DNA from: Trema orientale
Taxonomy: Eukaryota; Streptophyta; Magnoliopsida; Rosales; Cannabaceae
DNA: 64,000 bases
Assembly: GCA_002914845.1 (NCBI GenBank)
Contig: JXTC01000032.1
Coordinates: 341,255-405,254 of the forward strand
Direction: 5' to 3'
Shown here: positions 24,001 to 36,447 of the stretch, piece after piece
Position numbering within the stretch: position 1 is the first letter of the stretch
Layout of the letters: each line of letters opens with the position of its first letter
Notes under the pieces: generated by a model
What the model was told of the DNA's origin: nothing
What the model saw: only the letters and a program-made list of their open reading frames with translations
Databases searched by the model: none
Translations under genes and position numbers: made by a program

Positions 24001-25605
24001 CATTGATTAGAGCCTGCTAATAACACGGTTCTTATGCTTTACCGATGAGATTTTTTTTCCCCCTCTTTTTCAGTAACCATTAGTCCGGTCATTATTACAG
24101 ACTCAAATCAAAATCAAAGACTCCAAGCCAGTAAACTGTAGATCATACTCAGCTCACATCAAGATAGCACAACTTGCATTTAGAAGATTAAAAATTGAGT
24201 TTGTGGGGTTGACTATCAAAACCAAAGTGAGGACTAAAACATCACACTTTCTTCATTTGGAAAGAGAAACTTGAAAAAAACATTCAAAGGACAGGTATTT
24301 TGATGCACTTATCCTTTCTTTCTTTTTTTTTTTAAAAAGGCTGAAGAGTTAAACTAATTCATATAAATTTGGAAAAACTGTCTCAATGTTCTAATCTGGT
24401 TCAACTTTCCACAGTATATTAATTTTGATTCACGTGGTTATACCCTAATAATGCTCCCACGCAACAAACTCAATCTCAAGTCAACTGAAATCTAAGATCT
24501 CCATCACAACTGGATGCTATCTAAACTCTTTAATTCACGGAAAATTACACTCTATGTTCTAGACGATCCTTGTCTTGGTCAACCAAACTAAAACTGAGCC
24601 ATAAACTTCAATACCACACAACATAAACACAAGCTCCATTCTCAGTCACACTTGTTTATGCCTTGTGCCTACTTCCATAATAACAACTGAAACAGTTACA
24701 TCCTAAAGTATCAACTTTTCATATTTCATTATGTTGGTTCCAATGTAGTCTAGCATCTTCTCAATACAAAGATCACATGTTTCTATCCATTCATCTAGCA
24801 ATTTCTTCCCTCTGTGCAAACACACATTTATGATTAAATTATACACACAACATTCAGCATTCACAAAATCCTGCTTAGTCAGCTTGGATAAGCCAATCAT
24901 TTCCGTTGATATATAGGAAATAAATACTACTCAACATCGAGCAACCTGATTTTTTCTCTTTCAAAATTTATATAATTAAATACAAAAATACAACGCCAAG
25001 GTCAAGATTATATTTTGAAAACTCCGGCCGCACTACACTAGAGATGCACAAACTAAAGTTGCAGAGTACCATCTCACAATCATGATATACCACACTAGTT
25101 TAGGATTCATAGAAGTCAAGAAAACAGGCCAAAGGGTTTGCAAGCTATCTACTAGAGTAATGCTATGGGCAACAAAGAAAAAAACAAAAAAACTAAATCA
25201 AAAACAAAAAAAAAAGTTGAGACATTTTTTTTGCTTACATCCTTGACTCACCATGTCCAACTTACAGAACTCAAAAAACAAACTTTTGCGAGTCCCTCAC
25301 AATGCTAAAAAACAACACAACAGACTATGTGAGCCCGTAAAGAAAAGCATCATACTCCCACAACAAATATCAAATTATTAGACAGCAACAAAAGAAGAAG
25401 CAAGCTCAGCCATAGGATACAATCAAACCTTAAAAAAATTAAAATTAGAAAACCCAAAATTTCACGTAATCTGGAAAATATTATCAATTTCTGACCCTTT
25501 TTTTTTAAAAAAAAATAAAAAATTATAATGGATAAATTTATGATGCGTCTTCCTATTTTCAAACCAAAATTCATTATTTTAATAAAAAACAATTATAATT
25601 AAACA

Positions 25606-25641
<36 letters not shown>

Positions 25642-26158
25642 GATAGCAAGGGAAGCTATGGAGGTAATACCTGCAGAAGCGGCCGATATGCAGAAGGCCA
25701 TCGGTGGAGAACCCGGAGCACTTATCGATCTTAAGCGTCTCGAGCTCGCGGCCGCGAGAGCGAGCCAGGAGCTCGAGGTCCGGATCCTTAACAATCATGC
25801 GCCGAAAGTGCAGAGACCTTAAGCACTGAAACGACTCGGAAATGGCCCTCACCCATGGCGTCACGTAGCCTCCCCAATCCTCCGGTATCAGGTTGAACAT
25901 GGCGGCCCTCGGCTTCCCCTTGAGCTTCAGCGACTCGAGGTAGCCGAACCGGCTCCGGAGGCGATCGGGGGTGGTGGTGTAGCAGAGCGCGATCGTGACG
26001 TGCTTGCGCGTGAGCGCGTCGAGCTCGTACCAGCGGCGGCAGACGAGGGAGACGGCGTCTCGGTCCCTCGGGTCGAGGATGTACGGCATCACGCACCCGA
26101 GCACCACATCGGACATCCCTGTACTCATTCTCCTCTCTCTCTGATCGTCCATAGCCAT
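21062..26158 (-). CDS. COI1: CORONATINE INSENSITIVE 1, F-box/LRR jasmonate co-receptor
   Basis: Exons on the minus strand are 26158-25671, 22753-22282 and 21886-21062, giving 594 aa (Arabidopsis COI1 has 592). COI1 is the F-box subunit of SCF-COI1. With JAZ repressors it perceives jasmonoyl-isoleucine in the nucleus and sends JAZ to the proteasome. Exon 1 encodes the F-box (PYILDPRDRDAVSLVCRRWY) and the first leucine-rich repeats with KLKGKPRAAMFNLIPEDWGG. Exon 2 encodes FCGGSFNE and LDLLYALLNTEDHCTLIQ. Exon 3 encodes RLRIERGDDEQGMEDEEG, YVSDITNSSLE, LRLVLLDREERIT-like and ILAYYSLAGQRTD segments, matching the COI1 core and C-terminal cap. All junctions are GT-AG and in phase. Intron 1 is 2.9 kb and has an (AAT)n tract near its 5' splice site. 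A second in-frame ATG lies two codons downstream. The 3' UTR runs below 21061. Confidence 0.98.
25605..25641. repeat. (AAT)n microsatellite in COI1 intron 1
   Basis: About twelve AAT/TAA units lie 30 bp inside intron 1 of COI1, next to its 5' splice site. Confidence 0.95.
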
Positions 26159-26225
26159 AATCAGCTAGCTCAAAAATCAAAATTGAAAAATCAACCCAAA
26201 AAAAAAAAAAAAAAAACAAAACACA

Positions 26226-26264
26226 CCCCCCCCCCCCCCCAAACTCAAACTTCCCCCCCCCCCC
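26226..26264 (-). promoter_or_regulatory. G-rich tracts in the COI1 5' leader, possible RNA G-quadruplex
   Basis: On the transcribed strand sense there are runs of 12 and 15 consecutive G, 12 bases apart, 68-106 bases upstream of the ATG. They are followed upstream by further GGG and GGGG runs (26270-26395). If the leader is unspliced, the mRNA could fold into stable G-quadruplexes. Homopolymer lengths are prone to assembly error. Confidence 0.45.
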
Positions 26265-26482
26265 AAACAAAAAACCTTCCAAAAACCCCAACCGAACAAA
26301 AACCAAAACCTCAAAACCCCTCAAACCAACCAAACCGGGTCCAAACCCCAAACCAAACCGAACCCAAAACCCAAAAAAACCCAAACCCAAAAAAAACCAA
26401 AAAAAAAAAATTTTTAAAAAAAAAAGGAAAAGAAAGAGATTTAAAGCGTTTCGGAACGAATCTCAGAAGAAACGGCGTCCGA

Positions 26483-26638
26483 TTAGGGCCGTGGAGAAGC
26501 AGGGGAGCTGAGAAGAAACGGTAGCCAATCGAATCGAGGACGGATCGAGGCTCCGACTAATCGGGGACCGAGGGAGCATGGAGGCGATGCGGACGCGAAC
26601 CGCATAGTATTATTGTTATTCTTGTTATTATCAAGCAT
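26483..26638 (-). other. Upstream ORF in the COI1 leader (51 aa)
   Basis: ATG CTT GAT AAT AAC opens a 51-codon frame ending TAA about 325 bp before the COI1 start; the peptide begins MLDNNKNNNNTMRFASASPP. It matters only if transcription starts upstream of 26638. A CT-rich leader and an AT-rich TATA-like string near 26855 (minus strand CATAATATAGAC) make that plausible. Confidence 0.4.
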
Positions 26639-26639
26639 C

Positions 26640-28110
26640 AGAGAGAGAGAGAGGGAGAGGGGGATCAGGATAGCGGCGTGGGAAAGTGAAACCCGGAGGA
26701 GAAGGAGAAGGAGAAGGAGGATGAGGGAGAAGGAGGAGTCCAAACGTTGGAAAGCGATTCCGGCGGCGAACACGGTTGGAGCGGTTTTCGTTCAAGAAGG
26801 AAGGAAAGAAAGAAGAAGAAGAGATTTTGGATCAGATCCTAGTTAGGGGTCTATATTATGCGCCTCTCAAAAAAAATTAAAAAATAACAATTTTTTTTCA
26901 AAAAAAAAAAAAAGAAAAAAAGAATGGGAGACAGAGAGAGAGAGAGAGAAGAAGAAGAAGAAGAAGAAGAAGAGAACTGGTGAAGAGGACCAAGAGGTGG
27001 GGGGTGGAGAGAAGTGGAGTAGTAGAGAAAAAAAGAGCGGAAAACGACAAAACTAATGGGGTCAAGGTGGGGATGAACTAGAAACGACACCGTTTTCGGT
27101 GGGCGAAGGGTTGATTGGCCTATACAGCTTAGCTGAGTGTATGTGACGTGGCGAAGGATGATTGGGTCTGTTGGAACCACGGTTATCTCGGTTACTGCAG
27201 CGGATACTTTTTTTTGGGGTGTTGAGATTAGTAGACTAGTGGTTCTGTTTGGTATTTTTCTTTTCTGGTCTGTTAACGGTTTGTAAATGTGGAAAGTTTG
27301 AGTTGAGGGGAAATTTTTCACTTTCTTTTCCTATTTTGGACGCAAATGGATTTTTTTGCTACGTGACAGACAACGCTAGGGTTTTTTAAAGCCGCTCTTC
27401 CCAATATACCCTTTCCCTTCTCTCTCTCTCTCTTTTCATTTTTTTTTTTGTCTCAAAAATTATTTTGCTCTTTTATTGAAGAATAACTAAATATCTCCTT
27501 TTTTTTTTTTGATAAACTAACTAAATATCTCACTTTATAAACTGGTTAGTTCAATTAAGTGAACTTCGAGCTTTGACCATGGAACAAGTTAACGGTTACT
27601 TATAAATTATAGGAAAAAAGACAAAAATATCTCCTAACTTCAAGCGAAATGCTTGTGATTCACCCTCAAAATTTTTAAAAATAACAGAAACATCTATTTG
27701 GATTAACAAAGACAAATCATGTCAATTCTACCGCTTCGTCTAATTTGGTAAAATTAACATGCGAAAAGATAAAAAGAAAAAAAATATATCCTTACCACGA
27801 TAAATAAAAAGAAAAAAAATATATCCTTTACCACGATAAAGTATAATTTTATTTAATTCAGTTCAATTTACGCTCAATTCCTTTTCCCCCTATGGAATTT
27901 GCTTAGTTTACTTCATGGGATTTATTTGTTTAAAAAAAAAAAAGTAAAAAAGAAAAAAAGAAGATAAATAGTAAAGTCCGAGGTGGCAAAGATCTAGTGG
28001 GGAAGTGACGTCATCAAGTTTGAAAGCTGTAGCCCATACATTGGTTACAAGGGATAGATAGATAGCTGGGCTTAAAAGTCAGAACCAGAAGATGTATGTG
28101 ACGTGGCGAT
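26640..28110 (-). promoter_or_regulatory. COI1 upstream region with G-box-like and palindromic motifs
   Basis: GTATGTGACGTGGCGA occurs exactly at 27138-27153 and again at about 28094-28109; ACGTGGC is the core of ABRE/G-box bZIP and bHLH sites. GAAACGACACCGTTTTCGG at about 27082-27100 is a near-palindrome of a type common in plant promoters. GA/GAA microsatellite tracts occupy 26640-26730 and 26935-26970. A 36-bp tandem duplication (ATAAAAAGAAAAAAAATATA) lies at 27770-27840. Confidence 0.4.
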
Positions 28111-28512
28111 GGAGATTACCCCATTACAGGTGTTTCGGAGCATTACTATCCTCACCCCTCGGGATACATAACACTTTTACCTCACCCTCTGTACATACAT
28201 TCGTCACTAGACCAAATATAGCCCTAAATAATTTTGTCGTTTTGCTCATTTCCACTCTCTCTCCATCTGTCTCTCTCTCATTTCATTTTCTTATTTTGGG
28301 TTTCAAGAAACTTCAGTTTTATTTAATTACTTATTATTTATTTTAATAAAAGTGTGAGTCATTCCGTTATTTAATAATTGGATGCTTATTAGGATGAAAC
28401 CATGAAAGAAAAGGAAAGGACCTATAATTTGATTGGACGTGCTCTTCACAATTGCTACCTTGGCATTCAAAACCGAAAACTTCCATGGCTTACCAATGCT
28501 AATTGGTGGGTT

Positions 28513-28513
28513 C

Positions 28514-28562
<49 letters not shown>

Positions 28563-28574
28563 GTAATAATAATG
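28513..28574. repeat. (AAT)n microsatellite
   Basis: About 19 AAT units, interrupted once near the right end. It generates spurious poly-Asn and poly-Ile reading frames on the two strands. Confidence 0.97.
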
Positions 28575-30395
28575 ATATTAATATTAATAAAAATGCTTAT
28601 TGGTGGGTGGCCATGACTTTCTTCTTCTTTTTCTTTTAAATTATACATGGGAAAATTGTAGCCACACCATTTTTGATTTGGTAATGGAGTTATAGCTACC
28701 AATTTAACTCCAATATTTATGAAATCCCATCGATTTTTAACAGATATCACCGTTGGGTATATGTATGAGTCCTTTCAGTTTGCTTGAAGAGCTTAAAATA
28801 AAAAATAAAAAAAAATAATGAAAACCTCTTTTTATATTGCATCCAATAAATTATAAACCTGATTCTCTTTGAAAATTAGTAACTGTTATTAGTTTTGACT
28901 GAATCAATCCCAAGATAATATGCGACATTTTTTTTTATGTATATTCATGGAACAAGCTATTTCACAGTAATTGTATTCAAAATGATTTTTCGCACGAAAA
29001 ATGAAAGAGAATTAAATATATGATAGCATGAACCATTTTTTCGAGTATTGTAGAACCGTTTACTCAATTATTTCCCGAAATGGAATAAGAATTGTAATCT
29101 GTTGAAATTCCCATACTATCCTTATCTATAAGGTAAAATATACAAGGATATAACATGGTTTTTATGGCGGCAAAATATAATTTAGGAATTAATTAATCAA
29201 TGAAAAAGGCCTACAAATGGCATGTTTACTAATAATATCAATTATAGTCACTTGTGCAGTAATGATTCCTATTGAGATATTTACTTAAATTTGGCATTGA
29301 GAAACATGGTGTCGCCCACAAAATATGTAGATGAGATAAATATTAGTCCCTTTATTTTTCTATTAGGGTATGTGGATTGTGTTATGTTTTCCCGTTCCAA
29401 AATGTAAGTAAAACATCTCAATGAAAAGTAAACACAAGTGACTTTCACTAACATGTGAAGTAAAAGTGATAATGTCATTCTTATCACATGTACTTTTATA
29501 ATTAACTGGAAACATCATCAAATACATAGCCGGATAAGCCGAAATTTTGTCAAAAGTCTAACTATTAGAAGTGAAGAACATAAGTGAAAGCAAAGACAGC
29601 AATGTTATGAGTTACAATATTTCCTTTGAGAGTGTCCGAGGGGCATACACAAGAGTGACATTATTCCCAAGCTAGCGTAGAACTAAAAACATCATAAATG
29701 ATAGGACATTAAATTCGTAAAGAGTATTTTTTAGAATCACTTGCCACACATTGAATATACTCAGTTTCAAATGATAATATTCCCTCTTGATCAATCTCTA
29801 TACATTATGCCAAGAAACTCCAAAATTTCCCAATATAATCTATACATTAATAGATTTATTCTTCCTGAGAATTTTAAGGTCCATAGGGAGTTCTACAATT
29901 TTTGGTTATTACTTGGTTTAGCTAGCTTCAGTATTTATAATTCATAGTGCAATAGTACGTGTCATTGGACGAAACATAACCTAAACGGAATATCGATGAA
30001 AACAATTCTTTCGTGATAATTGACACCCAAAAATAATCCCTTCACCATATTAACATTCCACATAGAACATGAGCTATAAAAAGTCTAGCAACCATTATCA
30101 GATTCACAGTCCACGGATCATTATTTGTAGTTTTATCTATAAATACAAATTTTTGTTTTACGTAGAACATAAAATAGTATATATATTCAAACAATATATT
30201 TAATTCAATAATGAAAGCCTTAATATTACGAGTGGGTCCAGTGACTAGTAATGTAGTAGTACTCTTCCTCTTTGCAATTCACCCCATTCGGGAGAAGGAT
30301 CATCTATTGATAATCTAGATGATCATATATCTGGATTTTGTTGATTTTTTGCTTGGTTTTTATGGTTAAAAAGTACAAATTAAAGAAGAAAATAT

Positions 30396-30530
30396 CTCTG
30401 GCTCAGTCGTAGGTAAGGATGTCCTAATTAACTAAAGCATTCGCTTCTATCCAACCTAGATTTAAATCCCAAAATGGTCAGGACCACGGTGCTGCGAAAG
30501 CTAGGTAAGACAACCGATTTCCTTTTTTTC
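30396..30530 (+). mobile_element. Probable tRNA-derived SINE
   Basis: TGGCTCAGTCGTAGG (about 30400) resembles a Pol III A box and AGATTTAAATCCC (about 30461) a B box, about 50 bp apart. The unit ends in a T-rich tract (30522-30537), as many plant SINEs do. Target-site duplications were not identified. Confidence 0.45.
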
Positions 30531-30629
30531 TTTTAGAAAAAATCTATAAAGAGAAAAACTTCTAATACATATATAAGACATGTTACGTGTTCATTACTTG
30601 TAATTTCATATCTGTTTTCTTTTTTATTT

Positions 30630-30646
30630 AATAATAATAATAATAA

Positions 30647-30698
<52 letters not shown>
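30630..30698. repeat. Compound (AAT)n(AAG)n microsatellite
   Basis: Six AAT units run directly into about sixteen AAG units. Confidence 0.95.
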
Positions 30699-30699
<1 letters not shown>

Positions 30700-33314
30700 T
30701 GTTTTCTTTTCTTTTCTTTAGAATAATAATAAGTTGTTTTCTGGTTCATCATAATTATCATGGTTGGCAACGGCATACTTCTCGTGGTTGACATATATAC
30801 TTACTTCACCAAGAATAGAAAGGAACTATATATGATTTCCCTAATGGTTAAAGGGTAACTATCAAATGGGGAAAAAATGAAGATCTTTGACTATTAATGT
30901 TGTCTAAAAATTAAGTCCAAAATCAGCAATTATAACATCATATATTTGACTTGTAGGATTAATATTAACGTGATGTGTATGATTCATGTCTAAGTAATTA
31001 TGATCTTGATGATATGATTGATCACTCCCTTTTTCTTCTTCTTAGAAAAGTATAAAATAACGACAAAGATATTATTATTGAGTGTGTTTAAAATCTTGCC
31101 CAACAAGCCGAGAAGAAAACCCGTCACAGTCTGTATTTTTAATTTTCGTATGAGACATACGAAGTAATCAATTATTGTAGTATATTGGAGACTTATTTTT
31201 CGGAGACTTGTACATTAGCAACCTAAAAGATTGTGTTATATGTCCCTTTTTTTCTTATGTATTGAAGTATTGTTGTTAATAATACTACTCTATTATTCCC
31301 CCCCCTCAATTTCCAGAATAATTTTGTCTACATTTCTCGCTAAATTTTCTTTGAGAAATTTGCGTCGGAATATTGAGGAAAGCAACCAATTAATCAAATG
31401 AAAAATAGTTAAACATTTAAAAGCTGGTCTTTTTTTTTTTTAAGATAATGTATTTATGTATTCGGAAGGGTTGGAGGATTAGGTGGCCGTGAATCGTCAC
31501 AAAATAGAACCTAATTAAAAAAGCTATCCCCAAAAAGTGCAACTTGTGGGATGGATATAAGAAACACATTGAATTATAGGTATAAAAATGTTCAACAGAT
31601 AAGGGTAATTACAATATATATGTTATCATAGAAGATTTATAATTAATATAAGGTTGTTTGTCTCTGTTTTAGAGAGAGAGAGAGAAAAAAAAAAAAGAAG
31701 AAGGATTTATGCCATAACCCATAAGTGCATTCTTTTAGTTTTGATAAGGGAAAACCGTAGACTTAATTTTATGTCATATTTTGTAATCTATTTGATTATT
31801 CTTTTTTTTTTCTCCCCTCAAAGGAAAACATTCTTTTCTAATTAACGCATACCAGTTTGCTACAGAATTAGTATAATACAATCAGAAATTTTTTTCATTT
31901 GCACCAACTTAGAAACGAAACATAAATTTTTCTTGGACAATGTGTGGAATACTTTGTTTTATATAGTCTTAAGAGCAAAGCTGCAAATATCACCACATGC
32001 CATCTTATAGCCATAGTGAAACAATATAGTATATTCACTATACATTGATTTGAAGAAACACTTTTTGCAGTTTGGAATTACTTTTATACTCTCTACTACG
32101 TACGTAAGAGAAATACTAAGTACACTATTTTTCTCACTTTCTGATACATGGATTCCACTATCCAATTTAATATTTTAGTAATATAATAAAATATAACGAA
32201 ATTCATGTTTTAAACAATATGACTAAGAAAATGCAAAAGAGAATGTTGCTAGTATTTTTATATATATATAAACATAGACAAAGAGAATTTGGGCCCATTG
32301 GGAGGCTCAAGCCCTCCCTCGATTTTATAATTTTCTCTAAAAGGGTATTATGATTTTTTAACTAAAAATATACATAAAGCCATCATTAAAAAATAGACAA
32401 ATTATTAAATAGCCCTCAGAAAATAGACAAAATGTAATTCTTGCCTTCAATCTCTTCATTGGATAAAAATTTTGGCTCTGTCTCTGTAGCTAGTTATCTT
32501 ACTATGATTCCTCCCCAATGACAAGAAGTTACAGTGTATAGGGGTCAAAAAAACTAGGTATCAATATTTTCTTTTTGTTATGTCCAAATAATACTATACA
32601 AGTTGCTATATGTTATATATACCTTTAAGCTTATTAATTTAGAAAGAAAAACAATATGTATATATATATATATATATTTGGAGGGTTGCATGCCCGTGAA
32701 CCATAGAAATCAAAAGAGTGTAAATTCAAAACAGTGAGTTTCTTATTGGCTATTGCATTACTGAAGTATAAGGTGGACTTTACGTGAATGTTCATTCAAA
32801 CCTTTCGTTTGTAGGAATCATGCATCCATAAAAAGGATGTTAGAGACCGATTATCCTGTAATTAACAACTTAGATTAAGACTCTTAAAATTAGATTAAAA
32901 ATATCTGTACCCATTCTCTTATTGTAAATCGTATGTTTTAATACACAAACGAAATAGCTGGCACATTATTAGTTATAAGAAAATTGATCAAACACACGAC
33001 TAGGAATAGATCGTAAAGCTAATTTTGGGCCTAAAACTATTAAATAAGGAAATTCTCGAACAATTTGTCATTCTTCTAGAATATATTTCTTGTCAAAGTA
33101 GCATCTCCAACATCATATTTTTGTCAACTATGTCTCTCTCTTTTTTTTTAAAAAAAAATTAATTTTTGCCCTTTTCGGTTAGATAACACTTTTGACATTA
33201 GAGAATTCCACTTGGTAATCTAATAATGCAAATAAAATATATTCTATATATATTAGACCATATTAATTAGCCTACACGGTCCACCGGAGAACCTAGCAGT
33301 TTATTATATAGTAT

Positions 33315-33318
<4 letters not shown>

Positions 33319-33350
<32 letters not shown>
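33319..33350. repeat. (GA)16 microsatellite
   Basis: Uninterrupted GA dinucleotide run. Confidence 0.95.
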
Positions 33351-33352
<2 letters not shown>

Positions 33353-34009
33353 CATAAATTATTGTGGGGAGATCATCTAAAGTCTAAAGTTATTCCAAGT
33401 TAAACAATAGCAAGTGGCAATTATGGCCGTTCATTATAATATATATAAAGTGCAAGCTACTTGTACTACTTTTAGGTTTTGTTTTCATTGTTGTGTACCA
33501 ATTCCATATATAAATGGAAACTTGCTAGCTTTGCTGAGTTTGAACTTCATAATAATTAATTGTATTGATTTATATGACACTGATCCAATAATAAAGTAAA
33601 AAATAATAAGTTTCTTAAACTTCTTGTGAACGTAGTTATTTAACAGACGTCAATACCCACCAGAAATTAGTAGTAATTATACCACGTATAAAGATATTAT
33701 GCTCAGAAGGATTTTTTTTTTTCCGGTAATCCGAGGAAGCTTTAGAATGTGAGTTAATATTCACAATTTCTTTTCAAAGGGAAAAAAACCATGTTTCTCT
33801 CTATTTGTTTTTTTTTTTTTTTTAAATATTCAATTATTCAAAGAGTTAAGAGTCAAGAATAAAGTACTCATTGTAATCCCGCATAATATATAAAATATTC
33901 CTCATGAGGTGCATCACTCATAAAACTCAAACCGATGAAATGAGTGAGAATTCGGAACCAAATTATGTACAAACTTGACATTCTATCAAAGACTCGTTGG
34001 TATATCTTA

Positions 34010-34159
34010 GAACGCGTTTAGTATAAGATTCAAATCATATTTTTCAAGTCCAGAATCAGTTTTTAATAAAAAATTAGAAGGATAAAAGAATAACTTTTCT
34101 ATATAAAAACTGTTTCTGAATTTAAAGAATAGGATTCGAATCCTATACTAAACGCACTC
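34010..34159. mobile_element. Tourist-like (PIF/Harbinger) MITE, 150 bp
   Basis: Terminal inverted repeats of at least 25 bp: left GAACGCGTTTAGTATAAGAT, right (inverse) GAGTGCGTTTAGTATAGGAT. The element is bracketed by TTA at 34007-34009 and 34160-34162, the target duplication of PIF/Harbinger elements. No coding capacity. Confidence 0.75.
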
Positions 34160-34775
34160 TTAATTTCTCTTATTAATCTTAATCAAACAATAGCATAACA
34201 GTTCTTGTCTCTTTGGATATTTATGTTTCTTTAGATATTTATGTTTTCTCTTCCAAGTAACACGTGTTGCTTTTCTCACATTTCAAAAAAAAAAAAAAAG
34301 AAAAGAAAAAAGGAAAAAAAAAAGGATTTTCAAGTTTTCTATTTGGGGATCTAATAAGATCATCATATTTCATAATAATCAACTTTTTGCTTACTCTCTA
34401 GAGGATAAGAAAACTCCGTAAACATATCAACTATTGGAATCTGTATTGTTCATTACAGAAGCTCAACATTTAAACGTTAGCACAATGCTAGTACTCAACT
34501 ACATTGAGATTTATTATCTATGTATTGAGATTTATTATCTATGTACTAGGTTAGACCCTTTGATATCCATTCAATTGGACGTAAACAACCACTTCATTAT
34601 TTTGATTTCACCATCAATTTTTGGTCAAGAAGTACCTATTAATTAATACCAACATAACCCTATAGAATACTCCTTTACTCTTATATTCTAATAAATTGGA
34701 AAACAAAATATATAAAATCTCGTTAGACAGTTTGGTTTATGAGCCTTGGAATATTTAAACACTAGCAGCATACAT

Positions 34776-35694
34776 AAATCACCACGAGTTAAGGCCCCGT
34801 TTGATTGGGACAATAAAAAGGGATGGAATTGAAACAATTCCAAAATAACCTAATTCTATTGTTTAGTTAGAAAGTCCAAATAGGAAAAGTCTTTCCATTG
34901 GAAAGAAATTTAGTGGAATAAAGTAGAATGGAATAACATTTATTAAAATCATTTAATTAATAAAAAAATAATTAATAAAATAATAAAATAAAGTAAATAA
35001 TGATAAATGTAAAATAATTTAATAAAATAAGAAATTAATTAATAAAATAAATTAATGCTAAATGTAAAATAATTTAATTAAATAATAAATTAATTAATAA
35101 AAAATAAAAAATAAAATAATGCTATATGTAAAATAATTTTAAATTAATAATTTAATTAATATAAAATAATTAATTAAATAAAATATTAAAGTAATGCTAA
35201 ATGTAAAATAATTTAATAATATAATAATTTGATTNAAATCACCACGAGTTAAGGCCCCGTTTGATTGGGACAATGAAAAGGGATGGAATTGAAACAATTC
35301 CAAAATAACCTAATTCTATTGTTTAGTTAGAAAGTCCAAATAGGAAAAGTCTTTCCATTGGAAAGAAATTTAGTGGAATAAAGTAGAATGGAATAACATT
35401 TATTAAAATCATTTAATTAATAAAAAAATAATTAATAAAATAATAAAATAAAGTAAATAATGATAAATGTAAAATAATTTAATAAAATAAGAAATTAATT
35501 AATAAAATAAATTAATGCTAAATGTAAAATAATTTAATTAAATAATAAATTAATTAATAAAAAATAAAAAATAAAATAATGCTATATGTAAAATAATTTT
35601 AAATTAATAATTTAATTAATATAAAATAATTAATTAAATAAAATATTAAAGTAATGCTAAATGTAAAATAATTTAATAATATAATAATTTGATT
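34776..35694. other. 459-bp direct duplication around a single N, likely assembly artefact
   Basis: 34776-35234 and 35236-35694 are the same length and identical as far as I can read, apart from one A/G difference in the first 40 bases. They are joined by a single N at 35235. The pattern fits two contigs with overlapping ends placed side by side instead of being merged. Confidence 0.85.
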
Positions 35695-35946
35695 AATAAA
35701 ACAATTTAATGCTAAATGTAATTTAAAATAATTAAAATATTCATTTTAAACTTAAGGGTATTTTTATCATTATAATATAGCTAACTCCATTCTTTTTTTC
35801 CGTTAACCAAATATAAAAATATCCATTCAGCTACTGATTCCACCACTCTAACCAAACAACATAATTATATTATTATTTTTTTTTCATTTCATTCTGATTA
35901 TTATTACTATTACCATTACTATTATACCACTGCAATCAAACGTACC
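34793..35946. mobile_element. Tourist-like MITE, inflated by the 459-bp duplication
   Basis: Left end GGCCCCGTTTGATTG and right end (inverse) GGTACGTTTGATTG, both next to TAA (34790-34792 and 35947-35949), fit PIF/Harbinger. The interior is extremely AT-rich with repeated AATGCTAAATGTAAAATAAT. Without the duplicated copy the element would be about 690 bp. Confidence 0.65.
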
Positions 35947-36447
35947 TAAGGCTGAAACACAAAACCAAGTTCAAGTAGTAAAACGGACCACTTGAAAAGT
36001 TCAGGAACAAAAATTGAGACAACATAATTTGAGTTAATAAAATGAGAGGTACTTAATAAGCATGACCCTATGATACCAAAATAAGACCGACCCTTATTTA
36101 AATTTGAGTTAAGGGATTCTCTCGTATTTCGAAGAAAGTATTCTAGAGACAATTGTCACACAAAAACGTTAGAAATAAATTTTGTTTTAAAAAAAAAAAG
36201 GAAAAAGAAGAAGAAGAAGAATGCCGGCTACATACTACGTAGGTGTGTAGGGAGAGGATTGAGGATAGATGTATAGGTATGTGGTGTGTATGAACAGCAA
36301 ATGGTTTGGTGGCGTTCATTGGTGGAGCAACAGGGACAATGAGGTCACATGGACCGAGGTGGTGGTCCTCCACTTAGGATGCACTGTGGTCCCTTAATGA
36401 ATCTATCAAATTTCTCTTTGTTAATTAATGTATGCTCTAATCTAATA

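Larger units (their letters stand above)
28110..34000. other. Gene-free AT-rich region
   Basis: No ORF here has recognisable domains; the longest are short and AT-driven. It contains microsatellites, a SINE candidate and a possible transposon fragment at 32280-32500. I see no promoter or RNA gene I can defend. Confidence 0.5.

Noticed and set aside
25788-26390. 200-aa minus-strand ORF, Gly/Phe/Arg-rich
   Set aside because: It is an out-of-frame shadow of COI1 exon 1 and its leader.
26000-26524. 174-aa plus-strand ORF full of Pro, Lys and Thr
   Set aside because: It is antisense to COI1 exon 1 and its G-rich leader; the Pro runs come from the C homopolymers.
28499-28750. Ile-rich and Asn-rich ORFs
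   Set aside because: They are products of the (AAT)n microsatellite.
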